A stretch of 64,000 nucleotides of DNA from Bacteroidetes bacterium 46-16 (GCA_001897835.1 MKUN01000041.1:177009-241008), one strand, 5' to 3'. Shown: positions 25,444-33,724, numbered from the stretch's first letter. The notes: generated from the letters alone by a model not told the origin. Translations and numbers: made by a program.

Positions 25444-26799
25444 ATGAAAAAAATCGTATTCGCATTATCAATCGTAGGCATACTTGCTGCGGGATCTTGT
25501 AAAAAAGATGACAAGACAACAGATCCTGGTGTGTCAGATGATCTGACCTTAAATGAAGATGTTACAAAAGACCGGACATTGAAAAGCGGACAAACCTATA
25601 GTCTTGAGAATATAGTGTATGTAAAAGATGGAGCTACGCTTACAATCGAACCGGGTGTTACCATTAAAGCAACAAAAGGAAAGCACGCTCTGGTTATTAC
25701 AAGAGGGTCAAAAATCAATGCTACCGGAACTGCCGACAAACCAATTGTCCTGACCTCTGGGGAATCCTCTCCAGCTGCGGGAGATTGGGGCGGTTTAATA
25801 GTACTTGGAAAAGCCGGTACAAATGCCAGTTTTAATGGACAACCAGGAGTCGGCGAGATCGAAGGCGGTATCAACACTTCGGATGGGCTTGGCTTATACG
25901 GAGGCAGTGACGATGATGACAACTCAGGTACCATTAAATATATGCGTATTGAGTATGCCGGTTATCCATTCCAACCAGGCTCTGAATTAAACTCTTTAAC
26001 TCTTGGTGGTGTAGGTAGAAAAACTGATATCAGCTATGTTCAGACTTCATACGGTTTTGATGATGCTTTTGAGATGTTTGGTGGCACAGTTAAGCTACAT
26101 CATATTATTGCTTACAAAACGCTTGATGATGACTTTGATACCGACAACGGTTACCGTGGAACAGTACAGTTTGCTATCAGCGTAAAAGATAAAAACAAGG
26201 CGGATGTATCAGGTGGAAATGGTTTTGAATCAGACAACGATGCTAGCGGAACAGAGAACATGCCATACACCGCACCTGTGTTCGCAAATGTTACTGTAGT
26301 CGGTCCGAAAAAAGATGCTTCGACAACAATAGACGCAAATTTTAAACGCGCAGCTCATCTAAGGAGAAATACACGGACCTCTGCAATTAATTCAATCTTT
26401 ATGGGTTTTCCAACAGGAATTTATCTTGACGGTTCTAAAAGTGCTAATGCCTTTATTGCTGGGGACATGGAACTAAGAGGATTGATTATTGCGGGAATGG
26501 CAAAGCCTTTAGATACGACTGGAACCACAGGTACAGGCTTAAATTTTGCCACCACTTTTGCTACGGCTTCATGGAACAATTCTATCCTAACAGACAACAC
26601 GATGACTGGTCTTAATAATCCCTACGGTGAAGGAATGTCTTTTGATCCTACGCCAAGCGCCTCATCCCCGGCAGCTTCAGGTGCTGTCAGTGGAGGAAAG
26701 TTAGCAAGCAGCGGCTTACAGGGCGTATCCTACCGAGGTGCTGTCGCACCTGGAGGAAGTGACACTTGGTGGAAAAATTGGACACGATTTGATTACTAA
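25444..26799 (+). CDS. surface lipoprotein, beta-helix type, receptor partner
   Basis: 451 aa. Lipoprotein signal IVGILAAGSCKKDDK (lipid Cys at about residue 19), acidic/Asp-rich linker, then TLTIEPGVTIKATKGKHALV and DWGGLIVLGKAG, the repeats typical of right-handed beta-helix surface proteins. A Cys-free fold with Asp-rich loops (YGGSDDDDNSGT) could bind cations. Follows the TonB receptor in one operon and ends at a strong hairpin. Probably the surface-exposed partner of the receptor, as in SusCD-like pairs although it is not SusD. Function unproven. Confidence 0.75.
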   Translation: MKKIVFALSIVGILAAGSCKKDDKTTDPGVSDDLTLNEDVTKDRTLKSGQTYSLENIVYVKDGATLTIEPGVTIKATKGKHALVITRGSKINATGTADKPIVLTSGESSPAAGDWGGLIVLGKAGTNASFNGQPGVGEIEGGINTSDGLGLYGGSDDDDNSGTIKYMRIEYAGYPFQPGSELNSLTLGGVGRKTDISYVQTSYGFDDAFEMFGGTVKLHHIIAYKTLDDDFDTDNGYRGTVQFAISVKDKNKADVSGGNGFESDNDASGTENMPYTAPVFANVTVVGPKKDASTTIDANFKRAAHLRRNTRTSAINSIFMGFPTGIYLDGSKSANAFIAGDMELRGLIIAGMAKPLDTTGTTGTGLNFATTFATASWNNSILTDNTMTGLNNPYGEGMSFDPTPSASSPAASGAVSGGKLASSGLQGVSYRGAVAPGGSDTWWKNWTRFDY

Positions 26800-26820
26800 T
26801 TAAGTTGTTTAAAAAATATC

Positions 26821-26853
26821 GGTTGTTATGCCTTGAAGCAAGGCATAACAACC
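26821..26853 (+). terminator. strong hairpin, probable terminator
   Basis: Perfect 14-bp stem GGTTGTTATGCCTT/AAGGCATAACAACC with a GAAGC loop, 21 bases after the lipoprotein stop, followed by a TC-rich rather than pure T run. Confidence 0.75.
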
Positions 26854-26872
26854 TCTTCTTAAAAATGTCAAC

Positions 26873-27304
26873 TTGCGGACAGGAGAAAATATACAGAGAA
26901 TCAGAGAAATTATGGGGCTTAGTAGAAAAGCTCTGGCGTTTGCTTTGGATGTAACGGAACCCGCCGTAGAGAAATTAGAAAAAAAGAAGATAGTTGCTTT
27001 GCAGATAATGAATAAAGTGGCAAGTGTACTTAAAATTGATGTAGAAGAGATAAAGTCATTTAATGAGGATGAATTTATTGCAAATAGAAAAATGCCAAGA
27101 AGCATTCCAATAAACTCATCTTTCATTTCTTCTGAAATTCAATCATTAAATAATTTAGGAGATAGGGAAGTCTTTTCTAAACAATTGGAGCAGATTCGAG
27201 AATTGAAGTCGGCAATATATAAATTGGAAATGATGGCTCAATTAAATGCAGACGCTGATAGTAATTTCTCCGCTAAGGTCATTCGGCTGGTTAATAAGAG
27301 GTAA
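26873..27304 (+). CDS. XRE-family HTH regulator, TTG start
   Basis: 143 aa. HTH residues about 6-60: IQRIREIMGLSRKALAFALD, VTEPAVEKLEKKK, VASVLKIDVEEI. No ATG is available in frame before helix 1; the TTG at 26873 is the only plausible start, and the nearby ATG at 26865 is in another frame and stops at once. The C-terminal half is polar and helical. It lies between the receptor operon and the second arsR, both under ArsR boxes. Target unknown. Confidence 0.75.
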   Translation: MRTGENIQRIREIMGLSRKALAFALDVTEPAVEKLEKKKIVALQIMNKVASVLKIDVEEIKSFNEDEFIANRKMPRSIPINSSFISSEIQSLNNLGDREVFSKQLEQIRELKSAIYKLEMMAQLNADADSNFSAKVIRLVNKR

Positions 27305-27363
27305 TTTCTTTAAAAATTAATATAAGGCCTTGTAACTCAGTCTTAACTTCGCCCTTGATTTAT

Positions 27364-27381
27364 TATTGTAATTTTGCAATA
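27364..27381 (+). promoter_or_regulatory. ArsR-box-like site before second arsR
   Basis: ATTGTAATTTTGCAATAT resembles the CAATATTGCAATATTG operator and contains a TAATTTTG -7 box (27369-27376). It ends 17 bases before the ATG at 27399, which fits autoregulation. Confidence 0.5.
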
Positions 27382-27398
27382 TCTAATTACTGCAATCA

Positions 27399-27728
27399 AT
27401 GGGTGCCACTAAGACCACTTTATTTACCAAGGAACAAAATGATTTAGCACTGATGGCGAAAGCCATTGCACATCCTGCGAGAATAGCCATCTTGCAACAC
27501 ATAGTGCAGACGAATACTTGTATTTGTGGTGATTTGGTGGAAGAGCTAGGTTTGGCTCAGCCAACAATATCACAGCATTTGAAAGAATTGAAAAATGTTA
27601 ATCTTATAGAAGGTATAATTGAAGGAAACAGTGTTTGCTATTGCATTAACAAGGAAACCTGGGCTGCTTTCAGAAAGTTTTTGAATGCATTTTTTGTGCC
27701 AGTTAAAATTAATAAAAAATGTTGCTGA
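27399..27728 (+). CDS. arsR: second ArsR-family repressor
   Basis: 109 aa, close paralogue of the operon's ArsR: AIAHPARIAILQHI, NTCICGDLVEELGLAQ (sensor Cys-x-Cys), PTISQHLKELKN, SVCYCINK and C-terminal NKKCC. Two ArsR proteins with shared operators within 5 kb imply either graded sensing (different metals or affinities) or cross-regulation. Starts at ATG right behind its own box; a CAATATTG palindrome follows its stop (27758). Confidence 0.9.
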   Translation: MGATKTTLFTKEQNDLALMAKAIAHPARIAILQHIVQTNTCICGDLVEELGLAQPTISQHLKELKNVNLIEGIIEGNSVCYCINKETWAAFRKFLNAFFVPVKINKKCC

Positions 27729-27755
27729 GGCAACTTTTTTTGTCCTTTAAATAAT

Positions 27756-27773
27756 CGCAATATTGCAATATTG
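27756..27773 (+). promoter_or_regulatory. perfect ArsR operator, CAATATTG x2
   Basis: CAATATTGCAATATTG (27758-27773) is a 16-base palindrome made of two palindromic octamers. It lies between the second arsR stop and the lipoprotein ATG (27823), so the lipoprotein is likely under ArsR control. No clear -7 box was found behind it. Confidence 0.7.
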
Positions 27774-27822
27774 TAATTTCAATTATTTTTTTGATTATCT
27801 ACCAATCATTAAATTTTTTAAA

Positions 27823-28263
27823 ATGAAGTTACTTGCGATTATTATCACATTTTTTATTACTGTAGCGGTGTTGCCTTCCTGTCAAAAGGATCAAACGATA
27901 AGACCATATTCTGATATTATTGTACAGATTGATGGGTATGAAGACCCGATTACATTTGAGTCCATTGATGCTGTTTGGAACTACAATTCAGCTACTGGGT
28001 ACATAATAGGGAATGGTTATAAGAATGAGTATGTATCATTAGCTTTAAGTGGCATTACAGATACAGGCACATTTGACATCGTTACACATGGAGGCCTTGC
28101 TTATAGCGATGGAATGGATTTTACGGCACCAACTATATCGGATGGCTATATTGAAATAGCCATCCGTACTCAACAACAAATTTCAGGCAACTTCCATGTC
28201 GCAATGCACGACGGTCATCAATCAAAGCGTATTAATGGAATTTTTCGCATTGTAGCACAATAA
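27823..28263 (+). CDS. small ArsR-box lipoprotein
   Basis: 146 aa from the ATG at 27823 (MKLLAIIITFFITVAVLPSC), a clean lipoprotein signal with lipid Cys at residue 20; the upstream ATG at 27763 lies in the operator and is not used. The mature part is beta-rich (IIVQIDGYEDPITFESI, YIEIAIRTQQQISGNFHVAMHDG) and could be a small sandwich domain. No family recognised. The CAATATTG palindrome upstream suggests it belongs to the arsenic regulon. Confidence 0.75.
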   Translation: MKLLAIIITFFITVAVLPSCQKDQTIRPYSDIIVQIDGYEDPITFESIDAVWNYNSATGYIIGNGYKNEYVSLALSGITDTGTFDIVTHGGLAYSDGMDFTAPTISDGYIEIAIRTQQQISGNFHVAMHDGHQSKRINGIFRIVAQ

Positions 28264-28329
28264 TCGATTGGTTTAGAAATTTATTTTAAATTGTAATGAT
28301 GAACTAAGCATAAAATTATTACTTTAAAA

Positions 28330-28794
28330 CTAAGCCGTTTCAAAGTGCATATTCTGTTGAAAGTGTTTTAACAGCATTTCTGCCATCCAATCTGAGAAAA
28401 AGAAGCCTCGATCTACAAGAGATATAATTGCTAATTTCCATTCAGTTGGATCACTTCTCTTAATTAAGTATGAGGTAGCACCATTTTGGAGCATTTTGAC
28501 TACCGATTCTGTATCCTCATTAGCGGTGAGCGCAGCAATTTTTATCTCAGGAAATTGCCGTCTTATTATGCCAGCTACCTGGTAGCCTTTCATTTTAGGC
28601 ATGTTATAATCCAGAAGGCAAACATTTGGTAGTTTTTTCGCGCTGTTTAGCTGTTCTATTAGTGTTTTGCCGTCCGGGGCTGATATGATTACTTTGAAAC
28701 CTAACTGTTGGAGAACGGATCGTATCATTTCCCGCATCTGCTGGTGGTCATCTACAATCGCCACACTGATTTCTTCATTTTGCTCAATCGTCAT
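28330..28794 (-). CDS. single-domain response regulator
   Basis: 154 aa, a receiver domain only: acidic pair VDDHQQM, phospho-acceptor Asp in CLLDYNMPKMKG, Thr in AALTANED, Lys in YLIKRSD. There is no DNA-binding output domain; the last 25 residues form a short helix. No histidine kinase is in the window. Such lone receivers act as phosphate sinks or protein-interaction switches. It ends 35 bases after the preceding accessory region without a visible terminator. Confidence 0.85.
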   Translation of the reverse strand: MTIEQNEEISVAIVDDHQQMREMIRSVLQQLGFKVIISAPDGKTLIEQLNSAKKLPNVCLLDYNMPKMKGYQVAGIIRRQFPEIKIAALTANEDTESVVKMLQNGATSYLIKRSDPTEWKLAIISLVDRGFFFSDWMAEMLLKHFQQNMHFETA

Positions 28795-29002
28795 TTATTT
28801 ATGGTGTTAGGAATTTACAAATTGAATTTGTGATAATGTTTAATTGTTATAGTTGGTTCACAACGTTTCAATGCAATTTTCCTGCCATAGCGAAGGAAAA
28901 GTTTACATTCAAGCCTGCAAAATTTTAATGGTGGTTTTTTTGATGGTTATAGTGGTGTTTATTATTATCAATATTAGAAAGCTGCTTAGACTATTAATAA
29001 TC

Positions 29003-31312
29003 CTATTCGTTTATTTCTTCGGGGGTTTCGTTAATAAATGTTCCTTTGGTGAACGTGTAATACCTTCCTTTGAAGCGGATGTACTCTTTATCAATTATTA
29101 TCTCGCCGCTACTATGGCGTTTTTCCATTACTCGCGGAAAGTGTTTAGAAGAGGGGCTTTCAGAAGGTTTATACCCCATGCGTCTTAGCATTTCACTTAC
29201 GTAACTTTTATTATGGTGCTGTTTTACAAGTGAAGCAACTTCCATCAGCGGCATTGTAATAATTTCATCGCCGCTCACCTCAAACAATTCGGTTATCGCT
29301 ATTTCCAGTTGCTTCTCCAATGTCATTTTACTGGAAGCAACTACTTTCTTTAAGGCATCAGTAACTAATAACCTTGTTTCAAACCAGTGACGTTCTCTTT
29401 CCAATGATTTCATTTTTCGTCCACTCAGGTAGCAAACGAAGCCGGGAATCTCACCGACCATTTTTTTTAGCAGGTTCACGTCCCTTTGTTCATCGGAAAG
29501 GGGAGGGACTTTAATGACCCAAAACCTGATTTCTTCTTTATCAATTCTGATAAAGTCATCTACTTTGTTAGAGTTGAGAATGAACTTGGAAAAGAAACTG
29601 ATACTCTTCTGATCCTTTCCTTTACTGTTCCAAATGGCAGTTTTGGCAGTAGATAGTGCTTTCAGTCTTTCTAAAACAATATCCTTATCGACCTTCGTTT
29701 CGTCCACCATTACAATTAGCTTGCTCAACCAGTGTGCATTAAAATCATTTTTGAGATCTGCATTACCTACGATGGCCATGTTCTCCTTGTAGATTTCTTT
29801 AAGCCAGTCCCCAAAGGTGGTTTTCCCGGTCTGTCGTTCCACACTTACAAGGCATAGGATCGGGAGAATTTGTTGCGGTTTCTGATATAATAATTGCAGG
29901 TAATCCAACCCCAACTCCCATCGCTCTATTCCGCTTGCCGGATCACTTTCATTTAAAAGCACTATTTCGTTTCCGAAAATGTGCTTAATGAAATTCAGCG
30001 TATGATAGCAATCTATTTCATCATTCGGCTCCCATTCAAAGGGGTGATAAAGGTTGTAGCAGTTATGGATTACCTGCCGGTAATCTGTGTGGCTTGGCAC
30101 ATTACAGAAAGAAGTGTATTTGGGGATATGCTTGAAAATATTCTTATCGTTATCCTCTTGTATGGTTTTCTTTTCCCGGCGTTCAAACGTCCTGAAAATG
30201 TTATTCCATTGGTCGGGTATTTCAACATATTGATAATAGGTATCGCCAACCCGAAAGTAATTCAAGGCTCCTTTCGGAATTATAATGCTACACCTGGACG
30301 ATTCCGTATCATATTTGTAGGTGGTACCAAAGAACTTAAAGGGCACGTTTTTTAGTTCCGGCCTAACTTCGCTGTGGTGCCTGTAAAATTCATCAACATC
30401 ATGGAGCATGAAATATTTATACACGGCACTGGTCGTTCTTGTGATCTCAATCCTGCTTAAATAGGTGCCGGAATAAAACCCCGACTTCTGCATTCTGAAA
30501 TCATTAAACTCATCAGCAATTTTTGCCAACTCTTTTTCCTTTGCGGTACACAAAAGGTCATCAAGCCCTTTAGGATTACCCTCCAGCTCTTCTGAGTTTA
30601 TGTGGGCGAAATACAGCCTGATTCCTTCTTTACTTAGTAAATCATGAAAGGCTTCTACACTCTTAAAAAAAGTGTGTGGCCTGGTAGCAAGGTCAACCGT
30701 TTCCTTTATCTCTTTATTGGTAACATTCCTGCAATCTCCATCATGCAGCCAGACTATCTTTTGAACCTTACATTGCTTTATCAGTTTCAGTATGTCTTCG
30801 TGCATTAAGCCGTCCCCGTCTTTCAGGCAGGTTATAGAGGGTACACCTACACAATAAATACCATGCATCATGGCCTTAAATGCCTTGAAGTGACCTTCGG
30901 TCAGGTATAATATTTCTATATCTTCGGATGCAGCATATTTTTTCAATAACACCGGTGGAAAAAACGGTACTGTTTTTTGACCTCGCGGTATATCGTACTT
31001 CTGAATGCTGTTATCTTTCTTTTGCTTTGGGTATAGCAGCCTGGTTTGCCTGTATTCCCTGGTCTTTTGCTTTCCCTCAATACTCCTGAACCAATGCACT
31101 TCACCGAGGATAGAATACAATAGTATGCCTATCCCTTTTTCATTGGGTTCAAAAATCCTGTACCTTTTGGTAACATTTGGTAGTTTGTGATATTGACTAT
31201 TTCTAAAACTGTCTTTGTAGAGGTCAATTTCAAGCATATCATCAGTAATACCCAATGCGTCCATTCGTTCCTTAAAGTAACGTTCGGTACTTATAAATAT
31301 GCTTTCATCCAT
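29003..31312 (-). CDS. primase-helicase (DUF5906/SF3-like)
   Basis: 769 aa. Residues around 100-215 look TOPRIM-like: YLTEGHFKAFKAM (Glu) and IVWLHDGDCRN (DxD), as in mobile-element primases. Residues 490-600 hold the helicase ATPase: a P-loop VERQTGKTTF (G496-K-T-T), then IVMVDETKVD (Walker B) and FILNSNKVD (sensor Asn), the order of SF3/D5-type virus and plasmid helicases. C-terminal 100 residues: winged-helix-like tail. Such proteins start replication of plasmids, phages or integrative elements. With two small genes upstream on the same strand it forms the element's replication block. Confidence 0.85.
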   Translation of the reverse strand: MDESIFISTERYFKERMDALGITDDMLEIDLYKDSFRNSQYHKLPNVTKRYRIFEPNEKGIGILLYSILGEVHWFRSIEGKQKTREYRQTRLLYPKQKKDNSIQKYDIPRGQKTVPFFPPVLLKKYAASEDIEILYLTEGHFKAFKAMMHGIYCVGVPSITCLKDGDGLMHEDILKLIKQCKVQKIVWLHDGDCRNVTNKEIKETVDLATRPHTFFKSVEAFHDLLSKEGIRLYFAHINSEELEGNPKGLDDLLCTAKEKELAKIADEFNDFRMQKSGFYSGTYLSRIEITRTTSAVYKYFMLHDVDEFYRHHSEVRPELKNVPFKFFGTTYKYDTESSRCSIIIPKGALNYFRVGDTYYQYVEIPDQWNNIFRTFERREKKTIQEDNDKNIFKHIPKYTSFCNVPSHTDYRQVIHNCYNLYHPFEWEPNDEIDCYHTLNFIKHIFGNEIVLLNESDPASGIERWELGLDYLQLLYQKPQQILPILCLVSVERQTGKTTFGDWLKEIYKENMAIVGNADLKNDFNAHWLSKLIVMVDETKVDKDIVLERLKALSTAKTAIWNSKGKDQKSISFFSKFILNSNKVDDFIRIDKEEIRFWVIKVPPLSDEQRDVNLLKKMVGEIPGFVCYLSGRKMKSLERERHWFETRLLVTDALKKVVASSKMTLEKQLEIAITELFEVSGDEIITMPLMEVASLVKQHHNKSYVSEMLRRMGYKPSESPSSKHFPRVMEKRHSSGEIIIDKEYIRFKGRYYTFTKGTFINETPEEINE

Positions 31313-31369
31313 ATTGTGTTCAACTGTTACGAATAGGTTGTTAGTGTGGCGGTATTTTACCTTAACGGC

Positions 31370-31642
31370 TTATATGTTTGTTTGTCCATCAACGATGTTG
31401 TAATTAATGTTTAGCGTTTGCAGAATATCGCCAATATTGGGTGCCAACTTTTCTTCCAGATGATTAACCAGCGCATTCAGGCTACTTAGTTCTAATCCGA
31501 AAGAAATTAATTTCAGCCTGCATCTAAAGCACCCACATTCCAGGTATTTTAATTCCAGATCGGTGTAAATTTCTTTGTACTTTTCTTGCAGGTTACAAAA
31601 CTCCAGGTAGGCTATCATGTCAGTTCTATTTGTTGGTTTCAT
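31370..31642 (-). CDS. small element protein with CxCFRC cluster
   Basis: 90 aa, helical. A cysteine cluster ECGCFRC (residues about 36-42) sits between two long helices and could bind zinc. It overlaps the upstream 87-aa gene by 17 bases and is 57 bases before the primase-helicase gene, so the three are probably one operon. No family recognised; likely an accessory replication or control protein of the element. Confidence 0.65.
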   Translation of the reverse strand: MKPTNRTDMIAYLEFCNLQEKYKEIYTDLELKYLECGCFRCRLKLISFGLELSSLNALVNHLEEKLAPNIGDILQTLNINYNIVDGQTNI

Positions 31643-31889
31643 CGGTAGTGTTAGTTTTATTTTCCAGTTCAGCTATGCATTTTCCAAATACTTTGCAAAA
31701 TGCTTCTTTGGTTTCCGGTCGGACATAACTGGTACACGCTTCTTTCATGTAGATAATGCGTCTGATGGTGTCTTTACTCTGCCCGGATTGCTTGATAACC
31801 TTATCTAACAAGAGTGTTCTTTTATCAATTGGCAGTTGAACCAACCATGCCCTGATATTAAAGCGATATTTAATCAATGTACTATCCAT
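31626..31889 (-). CDS. small HTH-like element protein
   Basis: 87 aa. The middle (VIKQSGQSKDTIRRIIYMKE) reads like a helix-turn-helix of the Rop/AlpA or replication-control type. It begins the minus-strand primase operon; its ATG lies beside one of three GGYAATCA-type operator repeats and faces the HTH gene at 32020. Probable DNA-binding control protein. Confidence 0.6.
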   Translation of the reverse strand: MDSTLIKYRFNIRAWLVQLPIDKRTLLLDKVIKQSGQSKDTIRRIIYMKEACTSYVRPETKEAFCKVFGKCIAELENKTNTTDETNK

Positions 31890-32011
31890 TTTTGATTGCC
31901 TTTAATTCCTTTTTATTGATTTTTTGTGTAAAATTTGATACATTTGTGTAATCATTGACAATCAAAGGTAATCAAAAAGGAATTATTGGCAATCACAGGT
32001 AATCAAAAAAG
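31889..32011. promoter_or_regulatory. divergent control region with three operator repeats
   Basis: Two direct copies of TTGRCAATCAMAGGTAATCA start at 31955 and 31986 (31-base spacing); an inverted partial copy, TTTTTGATTGCC, lies at 31889-31900. Between them is a promoter for the plus-strand HTH gene: TTG (31916-31918), 20 bases, TACATTTG (31939-31946). Binding by the HTH product would control both directions. Confidence 0.7.
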
Positions 32012-32019
32012 CATCGAAT

Positions 32020-32442
32020 ATGGAAACATTTGATCTAAAAAACTTCAGAGAAAAACATACAAAGCTGTCACAGCGGGAGTTTGCATCAAAAATTGGCGTT
32101 TCTCAGGGAACAGTCGGGAAGATAGAAGCTGGTTACAATGCTGTTAGTAATAAGCTACTGGACAAGATTGCGGCCAAATTTGACATTGATACGGAGCCTT
32201 ATAAAAGCTACAACCTGGATAAAGGTTCAGCACATGATGAACATAAGATTGAGATCGGTGAATTTGAATACAAGTATTACCGGCTTCTTGAAGAAAAGGA
32301 AGCATTGCACAATAAGCTACTTGAACTAAGCGGGGAGAACAACGATCTCTTAAAGAAGATAGTAGTTTGTACTGAGGAGAAGAATGAATTGCTGATTGAA
32401 CGGGAGCAATTAACTAAAAGAATAGAACTCCTGAATAAGTAA
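32020..32442 (+). CDS. XRE HTH regulator with coiled coil
   Basis: 140 aa. HTH residues about 5-60: LKNFREKHTKLSQREFASKIG, VSQGTVGKIEAG, LLDKIAAKFDI. From residue 85 on, a long coiled coil (YYRLLEEKEALHNKLLELSGENNDLLKKI ... EREQLTKRIELL in heptads), which would join subunits over distant operators. It faces three operator copies and is the likely repressor of both its gene and the primase operon, in the manner of a phage or element repressor. Confidence 0.85.
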   Translation: METFDLKNFREKHTKLSQREFASKIGVSQGTVGKIEAGYNAVSNKLLDKIAAKFDIDTEPYKSYNLDKGSAHDEHKIEIGEFEYKYYRLLEEKEALHNKLLELSGENNDLLKKIVVCTEEKNELLIEREQLTKRIELLNK

Positions 32443-32485
32443 GTAAACTGCCAATTTGAAATTTTGTGTCAAACCTTATATGATT

Positions 32486-32584
32486 TTGCTACAAATTGCT
32501 ACAAATGAGAACAAATATTTAGACTGTTGTAGCACAGATTTAAGCTGAAAATCAGTTACTTACTCTTAGCTACAATTGCTACAA
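32486..32584. repeat. cluster of five GCTACAA iteron-like repeats
   Basis: TTGCTACAAA occurs twice in perfect tandem (32486-32495, 32496-32505); an inverted TTGTAGC lies at 32527-32533; AGCTACAA and TTGCTACAA are adjacent at 32568-32584. Flanked by an inverted repeat of AAGTAAGTAAACTG (32439) and CAGTTACTTACT (32553). No gene. The setting, in the same block as the primase-helicase, suits a replication origin or recombinase arm sites. Confidence 0.65.
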
Positions 32585-32658
32585 CCTAAAGTGCAAAGAC
32601 ACCATTTTTTAAATTGAAAGGCATCAACACCATAGGACTTCAAAAAGATTTGAATCAA

Positions 32659-33606
32659 ATGAATAATATCCATCCCGTTTTTAAGAAACCAATGGCTTCT
32701 GACTTTGAGTTTCAAGAAGAACTTAAAAAATTTCCAGACCTTGATGTATTAAGACAAAATCTCGAAGAGTTAATTAGAACTGATAAATCACAATTATCAC
32801 AAGCTGAGATACGGGAGCTGTTTTTTAATAAGGCAATTGTGCAACCATTTTCTTACCGTGAGTATAATTCAAAACAGTTTAGGCCAAATTCAATTTGGCG
32901 GGCAAGAAAGAATATTAATGAATTGACTGAAGACATTGGTGATCCAAAATGCTATTCATATCCTCCTTCAAAATTTTGTTTTGAAAATGGAAGAGCCAAT
33001 TTGAAAGGCAAATCTGTTTTTTATTGTGCGATTGAACCGGTTACTCCTTTAATAGAGATCAAGCCTCAAGCTGGTGACACTGTATATCTGTCAGAATGGG
33101 AATATAATTGTTTGCGCAACATTCGTCTGGCGTGCTATATACCTCTTGCAATTCCCAAAACAAACCCCTGGTATAATATTGCCCAACAACAGTTTGAAGC
33201 GATTCTAAAGCATTCTGGAGAAATTGGGAATCAAAAAGCCCAACACTTAGCAATGGTAACAACTTTTGTGGGTAAGGCATTTATTGAAGAACAGCCTCCC
33301 TATTGTCTGACCTCATGGCTTTCTGATGAAGCACTGTATGGTTATGCCGGTATAGACATCATTGTTTATCCAAGCATTCAAAGGTCGATGGTTTCATGCA
33401 ATTTGGCTTTATTACCCACGTTTGTTGATGAGTGCTTAAAATGCAGAAAGATTTACAAGCTAAAGTTTACAGAGGTTGGAAAAGCAACTGTAAAATATCA
33501 TGTTGAGAAAGTCGGCATATCGGACAATGGTTCTTTTATTTGGCACGATCCCCAAGAAGAAGACGATTTAAATTTACCCGGCGCAATAACTGAGGTAATT
33601 CACTAA
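32659..33606 (+). CDS. RES-domain protein (possible NAD+-hydrolase toxin)
   Basis: 315 aa from the ATG at 32659; a TTG at 32614 would add 15 residues. RES signature: SIWRARKN (Arg), GRANLKGKSVFYCA, TPLIEIKP (Glu), and near the end DIIVYPSIQRSMVSCNLALLP (Ser and the Asn-Ala-Leu close). RES proteins of the ParT/MbcT type degrade NAD(P)+. It is longer than the usual 150-180 aa toxin and no DUF2384 Xre antitoxin is adjacent, so it may be a solitary or defence-type RES enzyme. A strong terminator follows. Confidence 0.75.
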   Translation: MNNIHPVFKKPMASDFEFQEELKKFPDLDVLRQNLEELIRTDKSQLSQAEIRELFFNKAIVQPFSYREYNSKQFRPNSIWRARKNINELTEDIGDPKCYSYPPSKFCFENGRANLKGKSVFYCAIEPVTPLIEIKPQAGDTVYLSEWEYNCLRNIRLACYIPLAIPKTNPWYNIAQQQFEAILKHSGEIGNQKAQHLAMVTTFVGKAFIEEQPPYCLTSWLSDEALYGYAGIDIIVYPSIQRSMVSCNLALLPTFVDECLKCRKIYKLKFTEVGKATVKYHVEKVGISDNGSFIWHDPQEEDDLNLPGAITEVIH

Positions 33607-33639
33607 AAAGGGGAAGGCCGCTAAAGCCTTCCCCTTTTT
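33605..33639 (+). terminator. intrinsic terminator
   Basis: AAAAAGGGGAAGGC pairs with GCCTTCCCCTTTTT around CGCTAAA, overlapping the RES stop codon. Confidence 0.95.
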
Positions 33640-33724
33640 ACACCAACGAATCGTTCTATTATACAGAAAAGAAATTGTGTGATTTTACAAAGTCATTGAT
33701 TTGCAATAGATTATTAACGAAAAA

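Noticed and set aside
28853-29188. Plus-strand ORF of 111 aa with a hydrophobic stretch (VVFLMVIVVFIII)
   Set aside because: It runs into and antisense to the primase-helicase gene, has no homologous feel and starts without a clear signal; probably chance.
31955-32011. CRISPR array from repeated AATCA units
   Set aside because: Only two copies, no uniform spacers and no cas genes; they are operators.
32020-33606. Classic RES-Xre toxin-antitoxin pair formed by the HTH gene and the RES gene
   Set aside because: The genes are 217 bases apart with a repeat cluster between; the HTH is not of the DUF2384 type and instead faces its own operators.
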